Below are positions 1 to 7,820 of a stretch of DNA of 64,000 bases, piece by piece (within the stretch, counting starts at the first letter, position 1; each line of letters begins with the position of its first letter). The position numbers and the translations under genes are program-made. This DNA is from Megasphaera coli (GTDB lineage: Bacteria; Bacillota; Negativicutes; Veillonellales; Megasphaeraceae). The stretch lies in the NCBI RefSeq assembly GCF_900095855.1, contig NZ_FMIY01000002.1, forward strand, positions 797,322-861,321, written 5' to 3'. Below the pieces are notes generated by a model that saw only the letters and a list, made by a program, of their open reading frames with translations, made no database searches and was not told where the DNA came from.

Positions 1-330
1 AGCCGCCCGGTTGCGGTTATCCGTCAAAACATTAATCGTAAGCGCCACACCTGCCGGACCGTAGCCTTCGTAAACAATTTCTTCATAGCTCTGTCCTTCG
101 AGCGTACCTGCTCCCTTTTGAACGGCACGGTTAATGTTTTCTTTAGGAATGTTGTTTTCCTTAGCCTTCTGCAGGGCCAGCTTCAAGCGCATATTGCCCG
201 TAGGATCGGCACCGCCCATGCGTACGGCAATGGTTATTTCACGACTGATTTTCGTCGTAATTTTGCCGCGAACGGCGTCGTTTCTACCTTTTTTTCGTTT
301 GATGTTGGCCCATTTTGAATGTCCCGACAT
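1..330 (-). CDS. yebC: YebC/PmpR-family regulator, N-terminal 110 residues (cut by window edge)
   Basis: The visible 110 residues begin [19 protein letters not shown], the hallmark start of the YebC/PmpR/TACO1 family, whose members bind DNA or act on stalled ribosomes. The following [16 protein letters not shown] and YEGYGPAG segments are also family signatures. The start codon has a GGGAGGAAAT ribosome site upstream. The family is about 240 residues long, so slightly more than half the gene lies outside the window. It sits 17 bases downstream of the SPOUT methyltransferase gene and probably ends the same transcript. The identity is firm; the cellular role is known only by family. Confidence 0.95.
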   Translation of the reverse strand, partial: MSGHSKWANIKRKKGRNDAVRGKITTKISREITIAVRMGGADPTGNMRLKLALQKAKENNIPKENINRAVQKGAGTLEGQSYEEIVYEGYGPAGVALTINVLTDNRNRAA

Positions 331-347
331 ACGCTATTTCCTCCCTT

Positions 348-920
348 TCACTGCCACCACGCCTCACCGGCCAGTCTGTCCAGAATAATGGCGACTGCCG
401 AGCGGACGGAAAGGTGGTTATACTCACCTGTGCCGTGTATCGGCTCCAGAATATAGTCAAATTTTTCCATCATTTCCCTCGTCATACCGTAACCTGTACC
501 GAAAAGAAGTAAAATCGGCCGCTCTTCGCTCTGCCGTTTTTGACGCAATTTTTGATATGAAATCGTGTCGGCATAAGTCCTGGCATCGGTCGTAACAACA
601 TACGGCCGTACGCCCTCGGCTTCCGTCACGGCATTAACGGCCTCATCTACGCACTTTTTAATCTCGACGAGATTAAAGGCCTCCGTGCGGTAAGCATTGT
701 AAGCCCGACCGGTTTTGCCGCGCCAGAATGACAATATTTTTTGAATCATATCCACCTGACCTTCAATATGGTGGATAAGATAGTATTTTTTCACTCCGTA
801 CGTCTTGGACGAGCGCGAAATGTCATGCAAATCATAATTTGTCACTGCCGTGGCAACGACGTTAGAATTCTTGTCATATATGGGATAATGTACAAGTCCT
901 ACATATAAAGGTGCGCTCAT
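348..920 (-). CDS. SPOUT-fold RNA methyltransferase (RNA_Me_trans family)
   Basis: This 190-residue protein resembles the small bacterial SPOUT-superfamily RNA methyltransferases often found next to trmD. The N-terminus reads APLYVGLVHYPIYDKNSN. A later GTGYGMTREMMEKFDYILEP stretch and a Ser-Val-Arg-Ser-Ala-Val-Ala-Ile-Ile segment near the C-terminus fit the knotted S-adenosylmethionine site. The start overlaps the trmD stop by four bases (ATGA), which implies translational coupling. The RNA substrate cannot be told from sequence. Family assignment rests on recalled patterns. Confidence 0.8.
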   Translation of the reverse strand: MSAPLYVGLVHYPIYDKNSNVVATAVTNYDLHDISRSSKTYGVKKYYLIHHIEGQVDMIQKILSFWRGKTGRAYNAYRTEAFNLVEIKKCVDEAVNAVTEAEGVRPYVVTTDARTYADTISYQKLRQKRQSEERPILLLFGTGYGMTREMMEKFDYILEPIHGTGEYNHLSVRSAVAIILDRLAGEAWWQ

Positions 921-1654
921 TCCCTCATCTCCCGCTCTATCTCAGTAAGCACGGCCTCATCCGCCTCGGACAGGTTGGCCTCTTTTAATAAGTCGGGACG
1001 CACCTTCGCCGTACGCATAAGAGATGCTCTGCGCCGCCATGCCGCAATTTTGGCATGGTCGCCGCCGCAGAGCACTTCCGGCACGGCAAGATTCCGAAAA
1101 ACTGCCGGCTTCGTGTACTGGGGGTACTCCAAGAGGGACGCGGCAAAGGAGTCTTCCGCGGCGCCTGCAGCCGCACCGAGAACGCCCGGTATCATGCGGG
1201 CCGTCGCATCGGCAACGATCATGGCCGGCAGTTCCCCGCCCGTAAGGATATAGTCGCCTACGGAAACGGTTTCGTCGGCAAGCTTCGTTTCCACGCGATA
1301 ATCAACACCTTCATAGTGGCCGCAAATGAGTATGATCTGGTTATATGCCGCCAGTTCTCTAGCCTTGGCCTGTGTAAACTGCGTGCCTGCCGGTCCCATA
1401 AAGATGACGCGCCGCTTCGGTACATGACGCCGCACCGCTTCGACCGCCGCAAAGAGGGGGCCCGCCTTCATGAGCATGCCGCAGCCGCCGCCATATACCG
1501 TATCGTCCACCATACGGTGACGATCATACGTAAAGCAGCGCGGATTGGTCACGTCAAATTCCATCAGGCCTGCAGCACGGGCGCGGCCGATAATGCTGTG
1601 CCCGTAAAAGGCCTCGATAAATTCGGGAAAAAGAGAAATAATGTCTATCCTCAT
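917..1654 (-). CDS. trmD: tRNA (guanine-N1-)-methyltransferase TrmD
   Basis: TrmD methylates G37 of tRNAs that carry a G at position 36, which prevents +1 frameshifting. The 245 residues start MRIDIISLFPEF and contain the knot motifs GHYEGVDYRV and DYILTGGELPAM, followed by the LEYPQYTKP segment. The length matches the family. I chose the ATG at 1654, which overlaps the rimM stop (ATGA), over an in-frame start 12 bases upstream. It lies in the conserved rpsP-khpA-ylqD-rimM-trmD order. Confidence 0.97.
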   Translation of the reverse strand: MRIDIISLFPEFIEAFYGHSIIGRARAAGLMEFDVTNPRCFTYDRHRMVDDTVYGGGCGMLMKAGPLFAAVEAVRRHVPKRRVIFMGPAGTQFTQAKARELAAYNQIILICGHYEGVDYRVETKLADETVSVGDYILTGGELPAMIVADATARMIPGVLGAAAGAAEDSFAASLLEYPQYTKPAVFRNLAVPEVLCGGDHAKIAAWRRRASLMRTAKVRPDLLKEANLSEADEAVLTEIEREMRE

Positions 1655-2154
1655 GAGTCGGCCCACTCCGGCGGATCGGCGACGATTTTTTTCGCTTCAA
1701 TGTCAACGGACACGATGACACTCGGAATAACGGGAAGCAAGATTTCTTCGCCGTCTTCGCCGGTAACGGCATATACGTCGTTACTGCCCGTTTTGAGAAC
1801 ATCCGTAATCGTACCGAGACGTGTACCGCTCGTATCAAAGACGGCGCACCCCATAATATCGAACACATAGTACCTCCCCTTCGGCAGGGGCATCAATTCT
1901 TCACGTGTAACTTGAATCTCCTTGCCCACCATGCGCTCCGAGCCGTCACGGTCATCAACACCTTTAAACTTCATGAGGACAACCCGCTTGTGAAAGCGTG
2001 CATTTTCCACATCGTATTTCATACCGTCAATATAGGCGTACGTCATTTTCAAAAATCGTTCGGGAAAATCCGTATCCGCATAAATACGAACATCACCCCG
2101 CACGCCGTGCGGGGCAACTATTTGTCCTATTGTAAAAAATTCTTCTTCAGTCAT
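1651..2154 (-). CDS. rimM: 16S rRNA processing protein RimM
   Basis: RimM assists assembly of the 30S head domain and binds ribosomal protein S19. The 167-residue product has the N-terminal FTIGQIVAPHGVRGDVRI motif and a C-terminal PRC-barrel half with KGRYYVFDIMGC and LLPVIPSVIVSVD. Length and position between ylqD and trmD are standard. The stop codon is overlapped by the trmD start. Confidence 0.95.
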   Translation of the reverse strand: MTEEEFFTIGQIVAPHGVRGDVRIYADTDFPERFLKMTYAYIDGMKYDVENARFHKRVVLMKFKGVDDRDGSERMVGKEIQVTREELMPLPKGRYYVFDIMGCAVFDTSGTRLGTITDVLKTGSNDVYAVTGEDGEEILLPVIPSVIVSVDIEAKKIVADPPEWADS

Positions 2155-2161
2155 CGGTCAC

Positions 2162-2569
2162 TTATTGGCGAAAGGCCGTGATTTTGCCGTCTTCCAGCAA
2201 AATCTCCGTGCCCATAAGCTGATTAAGATCGTCACCGATCTTGACCGTAACGGTCTGTTCCAACTGGCCCTGTCTGATTTCGGAGCCGATTTCCAATTGC
2301 TCCGCCTGGCTGCGGTCATTGCGCGCCTTTTCTTTTGCCGCGGCGAGGCGCTGCTTCTGCTCTTCCACTTGCGCACGCAGGGAAATCAGGCCTTGTGCGT
2401 CCAATTTGGCCTGTTCGGCCATCATGCGTTTTGCCTGAAATTCGAGATTCTGCATTTCCCGATCAATGTCGGTCAATATTTGATCCGTTTCTTTCAGTAT
2501 CTTTTCTTTCAATTCCTGCGTCACCTTCGATTTGATGACGACAGGAATACGAAGTGTAATCTGATCCAT
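2162..2569 (-). CDS. ylqD: YlqD-family protein
   Basis: The 135-residue protein starts MDQITLRIPVVIKSKVT and carries a long charged, probably coiled-coil middle (ILKETDQILTDIDREMQNLE and the Glu/Gln/Lys-rich part after it). The C-terminus, from VKIGDDLNQLM to FRQ, matches the YlqD family of Firmicutes. Function is unknown. Its place between khpA and rimM is the usual one for this family. Confidence 0.85.
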   Translation of the reverse strand: MDQITLRIPVVIKSKVTQELKEKILKETDQILTDIDREMQNLEFQAKRMMAEQAKLDAQGLISLRAQVEEQKQRLAAAKEKARNDRSQAEQLEIGSEIRQGQLEQTVTVKIGDDLNQLMGTEILLEDGKITAFRQ

Positions 2570-2578
2570 GAATCCTCC

Positions 2579-2806
2579 CTAGACGATGTCTACGGCAACC
2601 TTCACGTCGGCGCGTACGGCTGCGGCCTTGACAACAAGGCGCAATGCTCGCGCGATTTTGCCTTGTTTGCCAATGACCTTACCCATATCATCCGGCGCTA
2701 CGTGAAGCCGATAGACTTCGAGATCCGCTTTTTGAATCTTTGTTACTGTAACCGCCTCGGGCTGTGTAACCAGCGCCTTGGCAATACATGCAATCAACTC
2801 TTCCAT
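2579..2806 (-). CDS. khpA: KH-domain RNA-binding protein KhpA
   Basis: This 75-residue protein is a single KH domain with the nucleic-acid loop seen in DDMGKVIGKQGKIARALR. KhpA pairs with KhpB/EloR in Firmicutes and influences cell-wall synthesis and small-RNA binding. I preferred the ATG at 2806, which has GAGGG nine bases upstream and gives the usual length. An in-frame GTG at 2821 abuts the rpsP stop and is the alternative. Confidence 0.93.
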   Translation of the reverse strand: MEELIACIAKALVTQPEAVTVTKIQKADLEVYRLHVAPDDMGKVIGKQGKIARALRLVVKAAAVRADVKVAVDIV

Positions 2807-2821
2807 CGTATGCGCCCTCAC

Positions 2822-3091
2822 TTATTTCTTGGATGCTTCAAATTGAGCCATAATACCGGCTTTTTTGAAAAGAGAACGGATTGTGTCGGTCGGCTGAGCA
2901 CCTTTGCCGAGCCATGCCAATGCGGCTTCCGTATCGACCGTCAAAGCTTCCGCCAAGTCTTTGGCGGGATCGTACATGCCGATTGTCGCAACGGGACGAC
3001 CGTTGTTGCGGGCATTGCGAACATCTGCTACAACAACACGATAAATAGGTTTCTTTTTCGCGCCTAAGCGTGCCAAACGAATTTTAATCAT
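2822..3091 (-). CDS. rpsP: 30S ribosomal protein S16
   Basis: The 89 residues start MIKIRLARLGAKKKPIYRVV, the S16 signature, and continue with ADVRNARNNGRPVATIGMYD. The ATG at 3091 is preceded by an AAGGAGGTG ribosome site. The longer reading from 3121 adds residues foreign to the family. It lies 47 bases downstream of ffh, the common Firmicute arrangement. Confidence 0.98.
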   Translation of the reverse strand: MIKIRLARLGAKKKPIYRVVVADVRNARNNGRPVATIGMYDPAKDLAEALTVDTEAALAWLGKGAQPTDTIRSLFKKAGIMAQFEASKK

Positions 3092-3138
3092 TATTTTCAC
3101 CTCCTTCACAGAATTCCCCAACTATGCGGGAGCTTACA

Positions 3139-4488
3139 TCAGAACGGGAGCTTGGGCATAAACCTGCGTCCCTTTTTCTGCGATTTTTGAGCCTGTTTCA
3201 TCATTTTTTGAAACTCCGTGAACTGTTTGAGCAGTCGGTTCACATCTTGTACGCGTGTACCGCTGCCATTGGCAATGCGCCGTTTACGACTGTCCTTAAT
3301 GAGCAGTTTCGGATTGGCGCTCATTCTTTCTTTTATCGTCATGGACGTTATAATCGCTTCAATGCGTTTAAATTCTTTGCCGTCCATATCGACCTTATCC
3401 AACTCTTTCTTATACTTGCCGATACCCGGAATAAGGCTCAGGATACCGCCGAGGTTACCCATTTTCTTGATCATCTGCAGCTGCTTGAGAAAATCGTCAA
3501 ACGTGAATGCACTGTTGCGCATGACTTTCTGCATGTCCGCTACGGCTTCTTCATCAAAGGCGGCCTGGGCTTTTTCAATAATCGTCTCCACATCACCCAA
3601 ATCAAGGATGCGCGACGCGTAGCGATTAGGATGAAATTCTTCAAGGCCGTCCATTTTTTCGCTGACGCCGATAAACTTAATCGGCTTCCCCGTGACGGCC
3701 TTGATGGACAGGGCCGCACCGCCGCGGGCATCGCCGTCAAGCTTGGTCATGACGAGACCGTCAATGCCGAGGGCGCCGTCAAAGGCGGATGCGGCCGTAA
3801 CCGCATCCTGACCGGTCATGGCGTCGACGACGAGGAGTATTTCGTGAGGATGAACGGCCTCTTTGATGCGGACGAGTTCATCCATAAGAGTTTCATCTAT
3901 ATGTAGGCGCCCGGCCGTATCGATGATAACGACGTCACGCAAATGGCTCGTCGCGTAAGGAACGGCATGCTGCGCAATCGCTACGGCATCGGCGCTGCCC
4001 TCTTCCGTGTAGACGGGAAGGCCCAAATCGCCGCCCAACACTTGAAGCTGCTCAATAGCGGCCGGCCGATACACGTCACAGGCAACGAGGAGAGGATGCT
4101 TCCCCTGACTGACGAACTTCTTCGCAAGCTTTGCGGCAGTCGTCGTCTTACCTGCCCCTTGCAGGCCGGCAAGCATGACGATCGTCGGCGGCCGTGAAGA
4201 AATGGTAATGCGGCTCTGCGTGCTGCCGAGAAGTTCCGTCAATTCGTCGCGAACTATCTTGATAACCGTCTGCGACGCGTTCAGACTGCTGAATACTTCT
4301 TCGCCGACAGCTTTTTCTTTAATCCGTTTAATAAAATCTTTTGTTACGTTAAAATTAACATCCGCTTCCAATAAAGCGCGGCGCATTTCTTTCAGCGCTT
4401 CACTGACGTCTTCTTCAGAAAGCTTCCCTTTGCCGCGAAGCTTTTTAAAGGCCGCCTGAAAGCGTTCGGACAAACTCTCGAACGGCAT
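3139..4488 (-). CDS. ffh: Signal recognition particle protein Ffh
   Basis: Ffh is the SRP54 GTPase that binds signal peptides and 4.5S/scRNA to direct ribosomes to the membrane. The 449 residues show an N domain, a G domain with GLQGAGKTTTAAKLA, DVYRPAAIEQL, DTAGRLHIDE and TKLDGDARGG, and a methionine-bearing M domain with the RRKRI-type RNA-binding region (KDSRKRRIANGSG). An AAAGGAGG ribosome site precedes the start. It is the second gene of the ylxM-led operon. Confidence 0.98.
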   Translation of the reverse strand: MPFESLSERFQAAFKKLRGKGKLSEEDVSEALKEMRRALLEADVNFNVTKDFIKRIKEKAVGEEVFSSLNASQTVIKIVRDELTELLGSTQSRITISSRPPTIVMLAGLQGAGKTTTAAKLAKKFVSQGKHPLLVACDVYRPAAIEQLQVLGGDLGLPVYTEEGSADAVAIAQHAVPYATSHLRDVVIIDTAGRLHIDETLMDELVRIKEAVHPHEILLVVDAMTGQDAVTAASAFDGALGIDGLVMTKLDGDARGGAALSIKAVTGKPIKFIGVSEKMDGLEEFHPNRYASRILDLGDVETIIEKAQAAFDEEAVADMQKVMRNSAFTFDDFLKQLQMIKKMGNLGGILSLIPGIGKYKKELDKVDMDGKEFKRIEAIITSMTIKERMSANPKLLIKDSRKRRIANGSGTRVQDVNRLLKQFTEFQKMMKQAQKSQKKGRRFMPKLPF

Positions 4489-4520
4489 AGGTCGCCTCCT
4501 TTATCCAATCATATTGTCAT

Positions 4521-4850
4521 CTATAATTCAAGATCCGCCAAAATCCGCTTTGCTGCAGCCAAGTCGACGTCGGTCCCCTTCTCAAGATGTGCCGCAGCCG
4601 CTCCTATACGTTCCTCTATCTGCTCCGTCCGTTCGGCCAAATGCAGCTTTGCTTCATAGTGCTCCAGACTCTGGGAAGCACGCTGCAGCAAATCATGCAC
4701 GCCTTGGCGGGAAATGGCGAGTTCCGCCGCAATTTCGGCAAGCGACAAGTCCTCGCAGAAGTACAGCTTCATACAGAGCTGCTGATGCGGCGTCAACAGG
4801 GGTGCGTACATATCAAGCAACCGTCCCATGCGCACAACATCTTCTACCAT
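4521..4850 (-). CDS. ylxM: YlxM/p13-family helix-turn-helix protein
   Basis: This 109-residue protein has a sigma-factor-region-4-like helix-turn-helix, LSLAEIAAELAISRQGVHDL, after PHQQLCMKLYFCEDL. Members of the family sit directly upstream of ffh in Firmicutes and are thought to help the SRP pathway. It is the first gene behind the promoter at 4881-4910, so it opens the operon that runs to trmD or beyond. Confidence 0.92.
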   Translation of the reverse strand: MVEDVVRMGRLLDMYAPLLTPHQQLCMKLYFCEDLSLAEIAAELAISRQGVHDLLQRASQSLEHYEAKLHLAERTEQIEERIGAAAAHLEKGTDVDLAAAKRILADLEL

Positions 4851-4880
4851 ATGCTCACCGCCTTCGCATCATACTGTGTC

Positions 4881-4910
4881 AGTATATACTAAAGCCTTTT
4901 CACATGTCAA
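4881..4910 (-). promoter_or_regulatory. Sigma-A-type promoter of the ylxM-ffh-rpsP operon
   Basis: On the minus strand a perfect TTGACA (4905-4910) and a TATACT (4881-4886) are separated by 18 bases. The -10 lies inside the palindrome AGTATATACT. Transcription would start about 25 bases before the ylxM start codon. Confidence 0.8.
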
Positions 4911-4947
4911 GTATTTTTACTTGTCACGCAAAAAGGCTTATTTTTCC

Positions 4948-6123
4948 TTAGTGATGAAAGAGGCGAAGACCGGTCATGGCCATGGCAATATTGTACTTGT
5001 CACACATGGCGATGACATGGTCGTCTCGCACGGAGCCGCCTGCCTGGGCGATATAATCGACGCCGCTGCGATGAGCCCGTTCAATGTTGTCGCCGAAGGG
5101 AAAGAACGCGTCGCTGCCGAGGGACACACCGTGAAGTTCTCCGAGCCAGGTTTTCTTTTCTTCCCGCGTAAGGGGAACGGGGCAACGGGTGAAGACGAGC
5201 TGCCATGCGCCGTCGGCGAGGACATCATCGTAATCATCGGAAAGGTAAACATCAACGGCGTTATCCCTGTCGGGACGGTGTACGTCCTCTTTAAAAGGCA
5301 GCGCCAATACTTTCGGATGCTGACGGAGCCACCAAATATCCGTCTTATTACCGGCAAGACGCGTGCAGTGAACGCGCGACTGCTGGCCTGCACCGACGCC
5401 GACGGTCATACCGTTTTTTACGTAACATACCGAATTGGACTGCGTATATTTCAAGGTAATCAGGGCGATTAACAAATCGCGTTGCGCTTTTTCGGGGATG
5501 TCTTTATTCCTTGTCGGTCTCGTCTTGAATAAGTCCGTCGTAATCTTCGCCTCATTGCGCTCCTGCTCGAACGTAACGCCGTATACGTCCTTATGCTCCA
5601 AGAGGGCCGGCTTATAGTCTTTGTCAATTTTCAATACGCAGTACGTTCCTTTGCGCTTGGTTTTTAAAATTTCCAAGGCTTCCTCCGTATAGTCCGGCGC
5701 AATAACACCGTCCGATACTTCCCGTTTCAGGAGCGTTGCCGTTGCGGCGTCACACGTATCGGAAAGGGCGACAAAATCGCCGTACGAGCTCATGCGATCG
5801 GCACCGCGGGCGCACGCGTAGGCTGTCGCCAGGGGCGAAAGTTCCAAGTCGTCCACGTAGTATATATGCTTTAATGTATCGCTCATGTCCGTTGCAACAG
5901 CCGCCCCTGCCGGGCTGACATGCTTAAACGACGCAGCCGCCGGCAAATGTATCGCTTCCTTCAATTCCTTCACGAGCTGATAACTGTTTAAGGCGTCGAG
6001 AAGGTTAATATAGCCGGGACGGCCGTTCAGTACTTCAAGGGGCAGGTCGCCGCCGTGATTCATATAAATGCGTGCTGCCGCCTGATTGGGATTGCAGCCG
6101 TACTTTAATACCATTTCCTTCAT
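4948..6123 (-). CDS. purH: Stand-alone AICAR formyltransferase (PurH transformylase domain only)
   Basis: The 391 residues match the transformylase half of PurH, which formylates AICAR with 10-formyl-THF in purine synthesis. It begins MVLKYGCNPNQAAARIYM after two residues. It contains the conserved SFKHVSPAGAAVAT segment with the catalytic Lys-His pair, GVGAGQQSRVHCTRLA, and SDAFFPFGDNIERAHRSGV. The N-terminal IMP cyclohydrolase domain of normal bifunctional PurH (about 520 residues) is absent, so IMP cyclisation must come from another gene. A GGGAGG ribosome site lies 11 bases before the start. No other purine gene is in the window. Confidence 0.92.
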   Translation of the reverse strand: MKEMVLKYGCNPNQAAARIYMNHGGDLPLEVLNGRPGYINLLDALNSYQLVKELKEAIHLPAAASFKHVSPAGAAVATDMSDTLKHIYYVDDLELSPLATAYACARGADRMSSYGDFVALSDTCDAATATLLKREVSDGVIAPDYTEEALEILKTKRKGTYCVLKIDKDYKPALLEHKDVYGVTFEQERNEAKITTDLFKTRPTRNKDIPEKAQRDLLIALITLKYTQSNSVCYVKNGMTVGVGAGQQSRVHCTRLAGNKTDIWWLRQHPKVLALPFKEDVHRPDRDNAVDVYLSDDYDDVLADGAWQLVFTRCPVPLTREEKKTWLGELHGVSLGSDAFFPFGDNIERAHRSGVDYIAQAGGSVRDDHVIAMCDKYNIAMAMTGLRLFHH

Positions 6124-6175
6124 GTTATGTTTTACCTCCCGTAACTGACAATTACACGGACACCGCTATCCGCCG

Positions 6176-7006
6176 TCATTCCTTAACAGCTACATCGCGG
6201 ACGGTGATTTTTAAAACTTCCACGGTCATACCCGTCGTGTAAACGATTTCTCCCTCCACTTCCTTACGCAGGCGGGACATGAGACGTTTTATATTTTCGC
6301 CGTATTGCACGGTTAAAGCGAGCTCAATATTGAGACCGTTACTGTGGGAATCCCCATTCTTCCGCACACGCAGCCTGTTAATTTTTACAACGCCCTGCAG
6401 GGAACCCACCGTATGGCGCACGAGGGACAGAAGGACGTTGTCCGAAAAGATGAGTTTGCCGTAATAGCTGAATACGGGACGAACGACGGAGCGCTCAAAC
6501 TCGGATTCTTCATTGCCGACATTCCTGCTGAAGAAAGAGCGAACCGAATCGAGGAGATACCCGCGAAAATGGGATTTCAGCTCCACCGTCGGCACGGGAA
6601 TAATATGGCGCCCCGCTTTCAGGCGCTGTTCCCGGGCCTTGCCCATTTCTTCGGCTGTTGATACTTCTTCTATGGTTACATATGATATGGGCATAGGTAA
6701 GGTCAAGGTCTTACAAATGCACTCCACCATATGTTTCGACGTGCCCAAAATGAGCAGGCGTTCCGCCTTTATGCGGTGCAGCGCTTCCCGCATGACAGCT
6801 GCGGCTTCAGGATTGGAAAAAATGGCGCAGCGCACGGCCCGCAGCCGATTGGGCTCGTCTTTTGCCGAATGGCCGGCGATGATGCGATTGTGGTAAATGA
6901 GAAGGCCGTCATCAATAAAAGCGTCAATATGCCGGTCATAGGCAACGACCAGAGCATGATGACTCTTACCGGTACCGCTGGGTCCGACAAATCCGATTAC
7001 GTCCAT
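6176..7006 (-). CDS. P-loop NTPase fused to an Asp23/Gls24-like C-terminal domain
   Basis: This 276-residue protein starts MDVIGFVGPSGTGKSHHA with a clear Walker A at residues 8-15. A nucleotide-handling region follows, with ILGTSKHMVECICKTL and PISYVTIEEVSTAEEM. The last 100 or so residues (VGSLQGVVKINRLRV, then IELALTVQYGENIKRLM and VYTTGMTVEVLKITVRDV) look like an Asp23/Gls24 (DUF322) envelope domain. I chose the ATG at 7006, two bases after the upstream stop; longer readings run into the PHP gene. It is the last gene of the pepA-PHP operon. Function is unknown; the fusion suggests an ATPase tied to envelope upkeep. Confidence 0.75.
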   Translation of the reverse strand: MDVIGFVGPSGTGKSHHALVVAYDRHIDAFIDDGLLIYHNRIIAGHSAKDEPNRLRAVRCAIFSNPEAAAVMREALHRIKAERLLILGTSKHMVECICKTLTLPMPISYVTIEEVSTAEEMGKAREQRLKAGRHIIPVPTVELKSHFRGYLLDSVRSFFSRNVGNEESEFERSVVRPVFSYYGKLIFSDNVLLSLVRHTVGSLQGVVKINRLRVRKNGDSHSNGLNIELALTVQYGENIKRLMSRLRKEVEGEIVYTTGMTVEVLKITVRDVAVKE

Positions 7007-7007
7007 C

Positions 7008-7820
7008 TCAATTTTCCCCCTTCCCATAAGATAACAAGGCCGCCACATCCGCCTCATCAACCGTAAAGACGCCGATTTTCTCGGGGAATCTGCCTGCAGT
7101 GCCGTGAAAGTCGGAGCCGCCGCTCACAAGAAACCCCCGCTGCCGGGCAATGCACAAAAACTCGTCTTCCCTTCTTATATTGCGCGGATGATACACTTCC
7201 ATACCGTCAAAGGGATAGGACACGACATCGGCAAGATGCTTCTTCACCAAAGCCGGGTGGGCCAGGACGGCAATGCCGCCGGCGCCGTGAATGAGGTCGA
7301 TACACTCGTCAACAGTGTGCCGTTCGTACGGAATATAGGCCGGGCCGCCGCGATAGAGAATCTTGTCGAAGACAGTCTTTACATCGGGAAAATAGCCGGT
7401 CTTGACGAGAAGACGCGCAATATGCGGTCTGCCGATCACCGTATTTCCCGTCACGACGGACTCCGCTTCTTCCGCCGAAAGAGGATAACCGAGGGCGGCA
7501 CAGCGCCGTATCATTTTCTGCGCCCGCTCTAAGCGCCTCTTTTTGAAGGTGCTGCAATACTCCTGCAAGTCCGCATCGGCGGGATTTACATAATAACCGA
7601 GAATATGGACATCTTCGCCCCCATAATCGCTGCTCATTTCAATGCCTCGAATAATACGCAGTTCCTGCGGATAAACATGCGACCCGTCATATGCGGCAAG
7701 CGTATCGTGATCCGTTATGGCTATAACCGAAAGCCCGGCGGCAAGAGCTTCACGTGCCAATTCTTCCGGTGACAGTACGCCGTCGGAGCAGGTCGTGTGC
7801 ATATGTAAGTCCGCAGGCAT
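7008..7820 (-). CDS. PHP-domain phosphoesterase
   Basis: The 270-residue protein has the four-motif PHP metal site: ADLHMHTTCSDG at the N-terminus, VIAITDHDTLAAYDG, RGIEMSSDYGGEDVHILGYY, and the late GGSDFHGTAGR. This matches the TrpH/YciV subgroup (nucleoside 3',5'-bisphosphate or RNA 5' exonucleolytic phosphatases); the exact substrate is inferred. The start overlaps the aminopeptidase stop by one base (TAATG), so the two are translationally coupled. Confidence 0.9.
   Translation of the reverse strand: MPADLHMHTTCSDGVLSPEELAREALAAGLSVIAITDHDTLAAYDGSHVYPQELRIIRGIEMSSDYGGEDVHILGYYVNPADADLQEYCSTFKKRRLERAQKMIRRCAALGYPLSAEEAESVVTGNTVIGRPHIARLLVKTGYFPDVKTVFDKILYRGGPAYIPYERHTVDECIDLIHGAGGIAVLAHPALVKKHLADVVSYPFDGMEVYHPRNIRREDEFLCIARQRGFLVSGGSDFHGTAGRFPEKIGVFTVDEADVAALLSYGKGEN

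Noticed and set aside
2165-3067. 300-residue plus-strand frame
   Set aside because: Antisense to ylqD, khpA and rpsP.
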